Numbered from the stretch's first letter, positions 23,951-33,454 are shown. The stretch is DNA of 36,839 bases from Spirochaetia bacterium (GCA_022768865.1 JALELH010000118.1:1-36839), one strand, 5' to 3'. The notes: generated from the sequence alone by a model not told the origin. Program-made: numbers and translations.

Positions 23951-25378
23951 TTATTTCTTACTTTTTTTACAGAAGGACTTCATGTTTCGGATTTGAACAG
24001 CCACTGTTTTAGAAGACGGTGCACCAGTTGTCTGGCGGTGTTCAACACAGGCAACAGGTGAAAGACATTCATAAACATCTTCTTCTATAAGTTTTGAACA
24101 CTGCTGGAATTCTTCCATGCACAAATCTTCAATCCTTGTAAGGCCTGCATCAATTGCTTTTCTTACAGCTGTTGCAGAAACTGTATGTGCAGTCCTGAAA
24201 GGCATTCCCTTGCGCACAAGGTATTCAGCAAGGTCAGTTGCATTGGCAAAGCCGCCTTCACATGAAGCTGCCATTTTTTCTTTATTCCACTTTGCAGAAG
24301 AAATCATTGCAGTAAAAACCTTAATGTTTCCTTCCACAGTATCAAGGGCTTCAAATAAGGGTGCCTTGTCTTCCTGCATGTCGCGGTCGTAAGCAAGGGG
24401 AAGTCCTTTTACCATTGTCAAAAGATTGAATAAATCTCCGTAAACCTTTCCTGTCCTTCCGCGTATAAGTTCAGCAAAGTCAGGATTTTTCTTCTGCGGC
24501 ATAATTGAAGAACCTGTAGACCACTTTTCGCTAAGTTCAATAAAAGCAAATTCCGTTGTGGACCATAAGACAATCTCTTCGCACATGCGGCTTAAGTGAC
24601 TCTGCAGAATTGCAAAGTCAGATGTAAATTCAATGCAATAGTCACGGTCGGCAGAAGTGTCCAGAGAATTTTCCGTAACACCTTCAAAGCCAAGTTTTTT
24701 TGCAACCATTTCACGATTCAAAGGAAGTGTGCTGCCCTGAAGTGCACCTGCCCCCAAAGGAGAAAGGTTTACACGTTTAAGTGAATCTTCAAGACGAAGC
24801 CAGTCACGCTTAAGCATTGTTGCCCATGCCATAAGATGCTGAGCCAGTGTTCCAGGCTGTGCATGCTGCATGTGAGTATAGCCGGTAAGCAGAGACTTTT
24901 TATTTTCATCTGCTATAGATGCTAAAGTTTCAATCAGGGTAATAATTTCATTCTGAAGGCATGGAATTATTCTTCTTAAATAAAGACGTTCATCTAAGGC
25001 AATTTGATCATTGCGGCTTCTTCCTGTATGAAGTTTCTTTCCAGGTTCACCGATTCTGTCTGTTAAAGTAGCTTCTACAAAAGAATGAATGTCTTCTGCA
25101 CTATAGTCAATTTTTAACTTTCCGGATTCCAAATCACTTTCAATTGACTTAAGGCCTTTTATAATTTCTGCACTTTCTTTTTTTGTAATGATTCCGCTTG
25201 CGCCAAGCATTTCTGCATGTGCCATAGAACCGTGAATATCATCCAGAGCCATGCGCTCATCTACAAAAATTGAAGTTTCAAATTCAACGGCTGCTGCATC
25301 CGGTCCTTCTGCAAAACGTCCTGACCAGAGTGCTTTATGATTATCATCAGTATGTGTTCCGTGTGCTTTTTCTGCCAT
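23951..25378 (-). CDS. argH: Argininosuccinate lyase
   Basis: Last step of arginine synthesis: argininosuccinate to arginine plus fumarate. It shows the fumarase/aspartase superfamily signature, GSSIMPQKKNPD (catalytic Ser loop), and family stretches LWSGRFAEGPD, TGRSRNDQIALD and GYTHMQHAQPGTLAQHL. At 475 residues it is full length. GGAG precedes the ATG. It is the first gene of the leftward block, divergent from hydE, and links CarAB-derived carbamoyl phosphate to arginine. Confidence 0.97.
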   Translation of the reverse strand: MAEKAHGTHTDDNHKALWSGRFAEGPDAAAVEFETSIFVDERMALDDIHGSMAHAEMLGASGIITKKESAEIIKGLKSIESDLESGKLKIDYSAEDIHSFVEATLTDRIGEPGKKLHTGRSRNDQIALDERLYLRRIIPCLQNEIITLIETLASIADENKKSLLTGYTHMQHAQPGTLAQHLMAWATMLKRDWLRLEDSLKRVNLSPLGAGALQGSTLPLNREMVAKKLGFEGVTENSLDTSADRDYCIEFTSDFAILQSHLSRMCEEIVLWSTTEFAFIELSEKWSTGSSIMPQKKNPDFAELIRGRTGKVYGDLFNLLTMVKGLPLAYDRDMQEDKAPLFEALDTVEGNIKVFTAMISSAKWNKEKMAASCEGGFANATDLAEYLVRKGMPFRTAHTVSATAVRKAIDAGLTRIEDLCMEEFQQCSKLIEEDVYECLSPVACVEHRQTTGAPSSKTVAVQIRNMKSFCKKSKK

Positions 25379-25485
25379 TTTAATATCTCCAGATTATTAT
25401 GTTTCAATCTAAAAAACAAAAACCAATGGCGACATTTTACCACAATTAAGGATTTATTTTCTATATTCAGCCGATAATTTTTATA

Positions 25486-25513
25486 TTGTCATCATAATTA
25501 ATTCTGCTAAAAT
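25486..25513 (+). promoter_or_regulatory. Putative promoter of hydEGF
   Basis: A -35 TTGTCA (25486-25491) and a -10 TAAAAT (25508-25513) lie 16 bp apart, each matching the sigma-70 consensus at five of six positions. Six bases separate the -10 from the hydE GTG, so the transcript would begin at or beside the start codon. Confidence 0.6.
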
Positions 25514-25519
25514 AAGGAT

Positions 25520-26560
25520 GTGGATACATTTCAATTAATTGATAAGCTTTGTGCATCTCAGAATCTTTCTGTTGAAGAATATGAATTTATAATTTTAAAT
25601 GCAGAAGAAAAACATCTTGAATACGCTGCAAAAAAAGCAGATGAAGTCAGAAAAAAATATTATGGAAATAAAATCTTTATCCGCGGTTTAATTGAAATTT
25701 CAAGCCATTGCAAAAACAACTGCCGTTATTGCGGTATAAGATGTGCAAATAAAAATGCCGTCCGCTACAGGCTTTCAGAAGAAGAAATCATTCAATGCTG
25801 CGCCAAAGGCTATAAACTGGGTTTCAGGACTTTTGTTTTACAGGGCGGAGAAGATTTATTTTTTACAGATGACATTTTATGCAAATTAATAGAAGAAATT
25901 AAAAAAGAATTTTCCGGCTGTGCTGTAACGCTTTCTCTTGGTGAACGGACTTTTTCAAGTTATCATAAATTAAAAAATGCCGGTGCAGACCGTTATCTTT
26001 TGCGCCATGAAACAGCAACAGAAGAACACTATAAAAAACTGCACCCGGAAGAAATGTCTTTTACAAACAGAATGAACTGTCTTAAAAATCTATACCAGAT
26101 TGGTTTTCAAACCGGAGCTGGCTTTATGGTAGGTTCACCTTTTCAAAGTGCAGAAAACCTGGCAGCAGACTTGTTTTTTATACAGCAGTTTAAACCACAA
26201 ATGTGCGGACTCGGTCCATTTATTCCCCACACTGACACAGAGTTTAAAAACTTTAAAGCAGGAAAATTAAAGGAAACACTTTTATGCCTGAGCCTTGTGC
26301 GCCTTGCCTGCCCTAAAATTCTTTTGCCTGCAACAACAGCCCTTGCTACCATAAGCACCAAAGGAATTGAACTTGGCATAAAGGCAGGAGCTAACGTTAT
26401 AATGCCAAACCTTACATCAATTGAATATAGGAAAAACTATAATCTTTATAATAAAAAAGCAGACAGCGGAACTCAGGCAGCCGAAAACCTTAAAGAACTA
26501 AAAGCACAGATGAAATCCACAGGCTATGAAGTAGTAACAGACAGAGGTGATGCACTATAA
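25520..26560 (+). CDS. hydE: [FeFe]-hydrogenase H-cluster maturase HydE (radical SAM)
   Basis: Radical SAM enzyme acting in assembly of the 2Fe subcluster (dithiomethylamine bridge pathway). The AdoMet cluster motif is Cys64-x3-Cys68-x2-Cys71 (CKNNCRYC), preceded by FIRGLIEISSHC, which is typical of HydE. LRHETATEEHYKKLHP and GAGFMVGSPFQ further match the family. The start is GTG at 25520; the only purine-rich sequence upstream (AAGGA) is one base away, too close for a normal SD, and no better start is nearby. Its stop overlaps the hydG ATG by one base. No hydrogenase gene is in the window. Confidence 0.95.
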   Translation: MDTFQLIDKLCASQNLSVEEYEFIILNAEEKHLEYAAKKADEVRKKYYGNKIFIRGLIEISSHCKNNCRYCGIRCANKNAVRYRLSEEEIIQCCAKGYKLGFRTFVLQGGEDLFFTDDILCKLIEEIKKEFSGCAVTLSLGERTFSSYHKLKNAGADRYLLRHETATEEHYKKLHPEEMSFTNRMNCLKNLYQIGFQTGAGFMVGSPFQSAENLAADLFFIQQFKPQMCGLGPFIPHTDTEFKNFKAGKLKETLLCLSLVRLACPKILLPATTALATISTKGIELGIKAGANVIMPNLTSIEYRKNYNLYNKKADSGTQAAENLKELKAQMKSTGYEVVTDRGDAL

Positions 26561-28011
26561 TGAAAAACATGTATAATCCACAATCAATGCACGCAGAAGA
26601 ATTCATCAGTCATGAAGAAATTCTTAAAAGCTTAAAATTTGCAGACGAAAACAAAAATAATATTGACTTTATAAATTCTCTTTTAGAAAAAGCCAGGCCT
26701 GTAAAAACAGAGAAAGGCTGGCACTGCAACGGACTTACCCACAAAGAAGCATCTGTTCTTTTGGCTTGTGAAGATGCAGAAATCAATAAAAAGATTTTTA
26801 TGCTTGCAGAAGAAATAAAAAAGACTTTTTACGGCAATAGAATTGTCCTTTTTGCTCCACTGTATCTTTCAAACTATTGCATAAACGGATGCCTTTACTG
26901 TCCCTATCACCTGAAAAATAAAAACATTGCAAGAAAAAAACTTACGCAAAAAGAAATTGCAGAAGAAGTAAAGGCACTGCAGGACATGGGACACAAGCGC
27001 CTTGCCATAGAAGCAGGGGAAGATCCTGTAAACAATCCCATTGAATACATTCTTGAAAGCCTGAAGACGATTTACAGCGTAAAGCACAAAAACGGTTCCA
27101 TAAGAAGAGCAAACGTAAACATTGCCGCCACAACAGTAGAAGAATATAAAATGCTGAAAGACGCCGGCATAGGAACTTACATTTTATTTCAGGAAACTTA
27201 CCATAAAGAAAGTTACGAAAAACTTCATCCTACAGGACCAAAACACGATTACAACTGGCACACGGAAGCCCACGACAGGGCTATGGAAGCCGGCATAGAC
27301 GATGTAGGTCTTGGGGTTCTATTCGGGCTGGATAAATACCGCTATGAATTTGCAGGACTATTAATGCACGCAGAACATCTGGAAGCAGTTCACGGAGTCG
27401 GACCTCATACAATTTCTGTTCCACGCGTAAAAAAAGCAGATGATATAAACCCGGATGTTTTTGACAACGGCATAAGCAATGAAACCTTTTTAAAAATAAT
27501 TGCCTGCATAAGAATTGCCGTTCCATACACCGGCATGATTATAAGCACAAGGGAAAATGAAGAAACAAGACGCCGTGCATTAAAGGCAGGAATCAGCCAG
27601 ATAAGCGGCGGCTCAAGAACAAGTGTAGGCGGATATACAGAAAAAGAACGTCCCCATGATTCAGAACAGTTTGACGTAAGCGACACAAGAACCCTGGACG
27701 AAGTAATCGGCTGGCTTATAAAGGAAAAGCACATTCCTTCTTTCTGCACGGCATGTTACAGAGCCGGAAGAACAGGAGACAGATTCATGTCTCTTTGCAA
27801 AACAGGACAAATTCAAAACTGCTGCCACCCCAATGCACTTATGACATTGCAGGAATATCTTACAGACTATGCAGCAGAAGAAACAAAGGTCGCCGGAGAA
27901 AAACTGATTGAACAGGAACTAAAAAACATTCCGCACCAGAAAACAAGGGAAATATGTTCAGCCCATATTGAAGAAATTAAAACAACAGACAACAGGGATT
28001 TCAGGTTTTAA
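26560..28011 (+). CDS. hydG: [FeFe]-hydrogenase H-cluster maturase HydG (tyrosine lyase)
   Basis: Radical SAM tyrosine lyase that splits tyrosine to supply CO, cyanide and an Fe synthon for the H-cluster. The N-terminal AdoMet cluster motif is Cys107-x3-Cys111-x2-Cys114 (CINGCLYC). The diagnostic C-terminal second cluster motif, C-x2-C-x22-C, is present as Cys396, Cys399 and Cys422, which distinguishes it from the tyrosine lyase ThiH. At 483 residues it is full length. It is translationally coupled to hydE through ATAATG and is followed by hydF after 15 nt. Confidence 0.97.
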   Translation: MKNMYNPQSMHAEEFISHEEILKSLKFADENKNNIDFINSLLEKARPVKTEKGWHCNGLTHKEASVLLACEDAEINKKIFMLAEEIKKTFYGNRIVLFAPLYLSNYCINGCLYCPYHLKNKNIARKKLTQKEIAEEVKALQDMGHKRLAIEAGEDPVNNPIEYILESLKTIYSVKHKNGSIRRANVNIAATTVEEYKMLKDAGIGTYILFQETYHKESYEKLHPTGPKHDYNWHTEAHDRAMEAGIDDVGLGVLFGLDKYRYEFAGLLMHAEHLEAVHGVGPHTISVPRVKKADDINPDVFDNGISNETFLKIIACIRIAVPYTGMIISTRENEETRRRALKAGISQISGGSRTSVGGYTEKERPHDSEQFDVSDTRTLDEVIGWLIKEKHIPSFCTACYRAGRTGDRFMSLCKTGQIQNCCHPNALMTLQEYLTDYAAEETKVAGEKLIEQELKNIPHQKTREICSAHIEEIKTTDNRDFRF

Positions 28012-28026
28012 ATCCAAGGCTTTAAG

Positions 28027-29145
28027 ATGAATACATCAAGTTCAGAAAGAATTCATATTTCAATTTTCGGAAGCCGCAATGCCGGAAAGTCAACTTTAGC
28101 AAATGAAATACTAAACCAGAATCTTTCCATAGTTTCTGACGTAAAGGGAACAACAACGGACCCTGTAAGCAAAAGCATGGAACTTTTACCCCTTGGACCT
28201 GTTGTAATAACAGACACGGCCGGCTACGATGACAGCGGAGAACTTGGGAAAAAACGCATATTAAAAACAAAAGAAATCCTTAACAAAACAGACATTGCAC
28301 TTTTGCTGATAAACGAAAGCACAGGGAAAACATCATTAGACCAGGAATTTGAAAATCTAATAAAAGAAAGGGAAATTCCTTATGCTGTAATTTTCAGAAA
28401 AGACAAATCCATAAAAGAAAAAGCAATTCAGGAAATCATCAGGCTCTATTCATCCCTGAAACCACAAAAAAAAATACTTGCCGGACTGGTAAAAAAAGAT
28501 GACATCGTAATTTTAGTCTGTCCAATTGACCAGGCAGCACCCAAAGGCAGAATAATCCTTCCACAGCAAATGGTCTTGCGGGAACTTCTTGATTTTCATG
28601 CAAAGGCAATTGCTGTTCAGCCTGAAGAATTAAAAGAAACTTTAGGAATGCTTAAAGTTTCCCCTGCCCTTGTAATTACAGACAGTCAGTGTTTTAAGCA
28701 GGTATCAGAAAATTTACGCAGCAATATTCCGTTAACTTCTTTTTCCATTTTAATGGCACGCTATAAAGGATATTTAGAAGAAGCCGTAAAAGCAACGGGC
28801 AAAATAAAGGAACTTAAAGACGGAGACAAAATCCTTATAAGCGAAGGCTGCACGCATAGAAGGCAGTGCGGAGACATAGGTTCAGTAAAAATTCCTGCTG
28901 CATTAAAAAAATTAACAGGCAGAAACCTTAAAATAGAATTTTCAAGCGGAACAGAATTCCCTGAAAACCTGTCTGACTATAAACTGATTATTCACTGCGG
29001 CGGCTGCATGATTACGGAAAAAGAACTTCTTTACAGAATGAAATGCGCCCAAAATAACAGGGTTCCGTTCTGCAATTATGGCATTTTTTTAGCCTATTTC
29101 AGCGGAATTCTTGAAAAAAGTATATTTTTTTTAAAAACTTTTTAA
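28027..29145 (+). CDS. hydF: [FeFe]-hydrogenase maturation GTPase HydF
   Basis: Scaffold GTPase that carries the 2Fe precursor and delivers it to apo-hydrogenase. It has P-loop GSRNAGKS (15-22), the switch region KGTTTDPV and G3 DTAG (63-66). The C-terminal Fe-S site reads C-T-H (Cys275, His277) ... HCGGC (His323, Cys324, Cys327), the HydF signature. AAGG lies upstream of the ATG. At 372 residues it is slightly short but complete. It is the third gene of the hydEGF operon. Confidence 0.96.
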   Translation: MNTSSSERIHISIFGSRNAGKSTLANEILNQNLSIVSDVKGTTTDPVSKSMELLPLGPVVITDTAGYDDSGELGKKRILKTKEILNKTDIALLLINESTGKTSLDQEFENLIKEREIPYAVIFRKDKSIKEKAIQEIIRLYSSLKPQKKILAGLVKKDDIVILVCPIDQAAPKGRIILPQQMVLRELLDFHAKAIAVQPEELKETLGMLKVSPALVITDSQCFKQVSENLRSNIPLTSFSILMARYKGYLEEAVKATGKIKELKDGDKILISEGCTHRRQCGDIGSVKIPAALKKLTGRNLKIEFSSGTEFPENLSDYKLIIHCGGCMITEKELLYRMKCAQNNRVPFCNYGIFLAYFSGILEKSIFFLKTF

Positions 29146-29149
29146 AAAA

Positions 29150-29177
29150 GTGACATAAAATTTTTTTTTTTTAAAAT
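29150..29177 (+). promoter_or_regulatory. Putative ssb promoter with T-tract spacer
   Basis: GTGACA (29150-29155) and TAAAAT (29172-29177) are 16 bp apart. Twelve consecutive T (29161-29172) fill most of the spacer and overlap the first base of the -10. The predicted start near 29184 leaves an about 70-nt 5' UTR. The T-tract could also help end hydF transcription, though no strong hairpin precedes it. Confidence 0.4.
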
Positions 29178-29252
29178 AATTTATATGTAAGCCATTTTTG
29201 AATGTCGCGCGGATTCAATCTGGCTTTCAAATTATTTTTGAGAGGAAATTTT

Positions 29253-29705
29253 ATGAACTCATTGAATCAGGTAATTATTGAAGGAAATGTTGTCCGCCAG
29301 CCGGAAAAGAAGACATGCAAAAACGGAGCTGCATATTGCAGGGTGCCCATTGCAGTAAACCGCTATTACAAGAACTCTGAAGGCCAGTATGTAGACGATG
29401 TTTCTTTTTTTGACATTTCAACTTTTGGAAAACTTTCAGAAGCCTGCGAAAAGTGGTGCCTAAAAGGAAGAGGCATCCGCGTTGTCGGACGCCTTAAGCA
29501 GAACATAAGCACAGACGAAAACGGCAGAAAAACAAGCAGGGTCGATATTATTGCAGAGCATATTGAATTTAAGCCCGTATTAAAGAAGACTGCTGAAAAA
29601 GAAAGTTCTTCAGAAGAAGAAACGGAAAAAAGAATGCTTGCAGAAGCTTCTGCTGCAAACCAGAATGATCAGGAAGCAGCAGAAGGTGAAGTAATAGCGT
29701 TCTAA
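29253..29705 (+). CDS. ssb: Single-stranded DNA-binding protein
   Basis: OB-fold protein that coats ssDNA in replication and repair. It starts MNSLNQVIIEGNVVRQPE and has AYCRVPIAVNRYY, VSFFDISTFGKLSEAC and GRGIRVVGRLKQ, all SSB-family features. The start at 29253 is supported by AGAGGAAA just upstream; an upstream in-frame ATG (29202) lacks an RBS. The acidic tail (about 110-150) ends EVIAF instead of the usual DDDIPF-like tip, although the terminal Phe is kept. The stop codon directly abuts that of the convergent U32-family gene. Confidence 0.93.
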   Translation: MNSLNQVIIEGNVVRQPEKKTCKNGAAYCRVPIAVNRYYKNSEGQYVDDVSFFDISTFGKLSEACEKWCLKGRGIRVVGRLKQNISTDENGRKTSRVDIIAEHIEFKPVLKKTAEKESSSEEETEKRMLAEASAANQNDQEAAEGEVIAF

Positions 29706-31985
29706 CTAACGGCGTTTAGGAAATCCGCTTTTACCTTTGCCGGATTTGCCATAGCGTGGACGGCGCACCTTTATGCCCTGTTCTTCTTCGGCCTGGCGTC
29801 TTGCATTGGCAGCCTGATATGCTTCAATTTTTTCCGGACTATAGAAGCCGTCTTTCCAGTTAAAGCGGGAAGAACCTTCCAGATATCCATGACTTTGAAG
29901 CAGATTCAGAAGTCCGCTGATTTCTCCTTTTGTAACTTTAGTTTTAGAAAAATCAATGAGCTGGCGTTTCCATCCTTTTGTCTTAAGGCTGTCCATTTTG
30001 TCTAAAAGGCTGAATGGTGCTTCAGGCATGACAAAGGAACCGTCGGCTGTTGAATTAACCTTGAATCCCATTTTCTCTTTGTCGCTGAAATAGGTAAAGT
30101 CGTAATCCTTCGGAAGCTTAAACCTCATGCGGAAAAGGACAGGATAGGCAAATACGCTTAAAAGAACCCTTGAACGTTCATTTTCCGTTTCAAAAGTTTC
30201 GCAAAGGTTGCTTTCTGAATTTTCAGCAGGGGGAATAACTGCCATAATATTCTGGTTTTCAAGGAAACTTACTGCCCATTTATTAAAGGTATAAAGATAC
30301 TGTCCTGCAATCATGTGCACGTCTTTCTTTCCTTTAAGGATATTAATATGTGCAAGATTATTTACGATAAATGTGCTGTAACCCTTTTCTATAAGTTTTC
30401 CTAAAGTCTCCTCAAGCTGGGGCTCTGAACCTTCCGGAACAAAAGGATCAAGAGAAATGATAACCATCTTTTTGCTATATGGCAAAACAGGTTTATCTGC
30501 CTTGTCCTTAACAAGAAGGTCATAGGTTGTTTCGCAATTAAGTTCAATAATTACACGGACAGGATGCAAAGGTCCTACAAGATGTGCATCTGCAACAGTT
30601 GAAACGCCAACATAAAGACCTTCAGGGAACCAGCCCAAGCCGTTTTTTTCAACGGGAGTAAGGTCAAGGACAGGAAGTCTTTCCGGTCCAGGCTGTTTTC
30701 TGAATGAAGAAAGATCAGGCGGCAGAATTCTCCTGTATCTTTTAGACATATTCTTTGTCTGCAAAAGATAAACGCTGTCTCCCTTTACAAAACCGTTAGG
30801 CACATCTATCCATCTCTGGTTCTTATCGTCAACTGTAAGCACGCGCACTTTGTGGCTTTCACGTCCGCTGTCGTCCTGCTTATGAAGGCGGATGCTGTCT
30901 CCCGGGTCCGGATCATAGTCTCCGCCTGTTATTAAGGCCATCTGAATGTCAGATGCCTTTTCACTTTCTGCGGCAATATTTGCAGCCTGCTTTTTTTCTT
31001 CTGCCGTTGCAGGCCGTAAGTTACTAAGTTTTCCAAGATATATTCCCGTGCCGCCGGACTGCTTTGGATTTAATATTTTTGCACCGGCTTCTTCTACTCC
31101 TTCTTCTACAGACTTAAAACCATACCAGTAGTCAGTCTTGCTTCTTGCAAAATCAGTTGAAAGGATTCTGCGGCCTTCTGCAATGGCACCTTTTTTATCC
31201 TGTTCCCAGTGGTCCATTACATAACGGTAAGCGGCAGTAACGGCACCTACATATTCGGCACTTTTCATGCGGCCTTCTATTTTAAAACTGTCTACGCCGG
31301 CCTGCATAAGTTCCGGAACCTGACCAATAAGTTCAAGATCACACGGGGAAAAATAATAACCTGTAGAAAGGCTTCCCGGGATTTCTGCATTGTAAAGACG
31401 GCGGCAGGCCTGTGTGCACATACCGCGGTTAGCAGATTTTCCGCCAAGGAAACTTGAAAAAAGACAAAGGCCGCTTTCACTTACGCAAAGTGCGCCATGA
31501 ACAAACATTTCAATTTCTGCGTTGGTTTTAGACTTTATCTGCTTAATTTCTTCCAGGCCAAGTTCGCGGGCAACAACAACACGCTTAAGTCCTTCCTTGC
31601 TTAAAAGATTTGCAGCGGCAGCAGATTCAACATTCATCTGTGTTGAAGCATGCAGTTCAAGATCCGGACAGAATTCCTGGCACATGCGCACAACACCAAA
31701 ATCCTGAACAATAAGTCCATCCGGTCCGATTTTATTTAAATAATTTAAAAAACGATAAAGACGTTCTGTTTCATGTTCTTCGCTTACTGTGTTTACCGTA
31801 ACATAAATTTTTTTACCAAGACGGTGAACACTCTGAACAGCTGCTTCAAACTGATTCCATGCAAAATTGGAAGATCTTAATCTGGCATTAAAACTTTTAA
31901 GTCCCATGTAAACTGCATCTGCACCTTCACCAATAGCCGCATCAAGGGCTTCAATATTTCCCGCAGGAGCTAATAATTCTGTCAT
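29706..31985 (-). CDS. U32-family protein (RlhA/TrhP-like, formerly called collagenase-like peptidase)
   Basis: Begins MTELLAPAGNIEALDAAIGEGADAVYMG, typical of U32 proteins. Conserved cysteines at 167, 174, 190 and 194 (HGALC, SGLC, RGMCTQAC) probably bind an Fe-S cluster. Known bacterial U32 members RlhA and TrhP hydroxylate 23S rRNA or tRNA using prephenate; the older peptidase label is probably not its role. At 759 residues it resembles the long RlhA-type form with a large C-terminal extension, and it ends in a basic Arg/Lys/Gly-rich tail (PRYGKSGKGKSGFPKRR) suited to RNA binding. Divergent from ktrB and convergent with ssb. Exact substrate unknown. Confidence 0.88.
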   Translation of the reverse strand: MTELLAPAGNIEALDAAIGEGADAVYMGLKSFNARLRSSNFAWNQFEAAVQSVHRLGKKIYVTVNTVSEEHETERLYRFLNYLNKIGPDGLIVQDFGVVRMCQEFCPDLELHASTQMNVESAAAANLLSKEGLKRVVVARELGLEEIKQIKSKTNAEIEMFVHGALCVSESGLCLFSSFLGGKSANRGMCTQACRRLYNAEIPGSLSTGYYFSPCDLELIGQVPELMQAGVDSFKIEGRMKSAEYVGAVTAAYRYVMDHWEQDKKGAIAEGRRILSTDFARSKTDYWYGFKSVEEGVEEAGAKILNPKQSGGTGIYLGKLSNLRPATAEEKKQAANIAAESEKASDIQMALITGGDYDPDPGDSIRLHKQDDSGRESHKVRVLTVDDKNQRWIDVPNGFVKGDSVYLLQTKNMSKRYRRILPPDLSSFRKQPGPERLPVLDLTPVEKNGLGWFPEGLYVGVSTVADAHLVGPLHPVRVIIELNCETTYDLLVKDKADKPVLPYSKKMVIISLDPFVPEGSEPQLEETLGKLIEKGYSTFIVNNLAHINILKGKKDVHMIAGQYLYTFNKWAVSFLENQNIMAVIPPAENSESNLCETFETENERSRVLLSVFAYPVLFRMRFKLPKDYDFTYFSDKEKMGFKVNSTADGSFVMPEAPFSLLDKMDSLKTKGWKRQLIDFSKTKVTKGEISGLLNLLQSHGYLEGSSRFNWKDGFYSPEKIEAYQAANARRQAEEEQGIKVRRPRYGKSGKGKSGFPKRR

Positions 31986-32080
31986 GGTTCCTAGTATATA
32001 GAAAAAAACAACAAACTTCCATTATATATAATGTCCGCGTCAATTCGTTGCCCGCATATAGAAAATAATATGCAATAGTT

Positions 32081-32086
32081 TATACT
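32081..32086 (+). promoter_or_regulatory. Putative -10 element of ktrBA
   Basis: TATACT ends six bases before the ktrB ATG, the same distance as at hydE. No convincing -35 is seen at 16-18 bp, and no Shine-Dalgarno precedes the ATG, so the mRNA may be leaderless. Confidence 0.4.
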
Positions 32087-32092
32087 GTAAAA

Positions 32093-33445
32093 ATGCACAT
32101 AAAACTTTCCGGATCAAAATCAAGGCTCTTTTTATATTTTATAATAATAGCAGCACTGGGGTCTCTTTTGCTTTCCATGCCCTTTTCCTATAAGGCAAAT
32201 GTAAAGGTAAACTATATAGATGCCCTTTTTACGTCTGTATCTGCCGTCTGCGTTACAGGACTTTCCACTCTGGATATGGAAGTTTACAGCCGCACAGGAT
32301 TAATATTCCTGCTTCTGCTTATTGAAGCTGGCGGACTTGGTATCTTAACTTACATTTCCTTTTTAATGACCCTGTCTTCAAAAAAGATTTCTGCAGCCAA
32401 CAGAACTTTAGTTAAGGACTTTTACATAGACGATGTTGAATACAATCCCAAAAACATCCTTGCAAAGATTTTCTTCTTTACCCTTGTAATACAGTTTATG
32501 GGATTTGTATTTTTAATGCCGGGACTTTATAAAGCAGGAGACAAAAACTTTATCTTTGATTCTTTTTTTCTTTCAATCTCAGCTTTCTGCAATGCAGGAT
32601 TTTCGCCATTTAATGATTCGCTGCAGGGCTTTAACGAAAATTACTATGTTCTTTCTATTATAATGATTCTGATTATTACAGGGGGAATAGGATTCATTGT
32701 CTTTACAAACATTGAACAGAAAATAAATGCTGCAAAAAAAGGAAAGAATTTTTATCTTTCTCTACATACAAAAATCGTTTTGTTTTTTACAGCCGCATTA
32801 ATTTTACTTGGATTTGGCCTAAACCTGCTTTCATTCTGGAAAACACCATTAATGGAATATCCTTTAAGCAAAAGGATTTTAAATGCACTGTTTGAATCCG
32901 TAACTTTAAGAACGGCAGGTTTTGAAACACTGCCTCAAAAACAGTTTTCTCCGGCAGTTTCTTTATTCCACCTTGTGCTTATGTTCATAGGAGGCTCGCC
33001 TGGTTCCATTGCAGGCGGTGTAAAGACAACTACAGCCTTTATTGTGCTTCTTTATCTTTTAGACGGCAACGAACAGCGCAACACCGTCCGGTTCGGCAAA
33101 AGAAGGATACCTTCTTCCATAATAAACAAATCCGTAACCATTGTTTCAAGAAGCATAATGATTTTAATAATTTCCGCAATCTGCCTTGCCCACGTTGAAA
33201 AACTTTCAATTGCGTCAGGTGCATTTTCCATAATGGACATTATTTACGAATGCACTTCTTCCCTAGCAACAGCAGGCCTTACACGCGGAATTACAGGAAG
33301 TTTAAGTTTTGCAGGCAAAATCATTATAATAATTACGATGTATATCGGGCGCACGGGAATATACGCCATGTCCATAAAATCCGGAATATACGAAGCAGAA
33401 GACAACGACTTTATATATCCGGAAGAATCAGTTTTAATAGGATGA
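32093..33445 (+). CDS. ktrB: Potassium uptake channel subunit, TrkH/KtrB family
   Basis: Integral membrane K+ translocating subunit, 450 residues, the size of KtrB. Four P-loop filter repeats carry the family glycines in VTGLST, NAGFSP, TAGFETLP and TAGLTRG, each between hydrophobic segments. GSPGSIAGGVKTTT is the conserved loop of the third to fourth repeat. It pairs with the RCK regulator encoded ten bases downstream. The ATG lacks an SD, and a -10-like TATACT sits just upstream. Confidence 0.94.
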   Translation: MHIKLSGSKSRLFLYFIIIAALGSLLLSMPFSYKANVKVNYIDALFTSVSAVCVTGLSTLDMEVYSRTGLIFLLLLIEAGGLGILTYISFLMTLSSKKISAANRTLVKDFYIDDVEYNPKNILAKIFFFTLVIQFMGFVFLMPGLYKAGDKNFIFDSFFLSISAFCNAGFSPFNDSLQGFNENYYVLSIIMILIITGGIGFIVFTNIEQKINAAKKGKNFYLSLHTKIVLFFTAALILLGFGLNLLSFWKTPLMEYPLSKRILNALFESVTLRTAGFETLPQKQFSPAVSLFHLVLMFIGGSPGSIAGGVKTTTAFIVLLYLLDGNEQRNTVRFGKRRIPSSIINKSVTIVSRSIMILIISAICLAHVEKLSIASGAFSIMDIIYECTSSLATAGLTRGITGSLSFAGKIIIIITMYIGRTGIYAMSIKSGIYEAEDNDFIYPEESVLIG

Positions 33446-33454
33446 GGTAAACTT

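Noticed and set aside
29131..29172. Intrinsic terminator after hydF
   Set aside because: The A/U-only palindrome (ACTTTTTAAAAAAGT) before the T-tract is too weak for a convincing terminator; the T-tract is better explained as promoter spacer.
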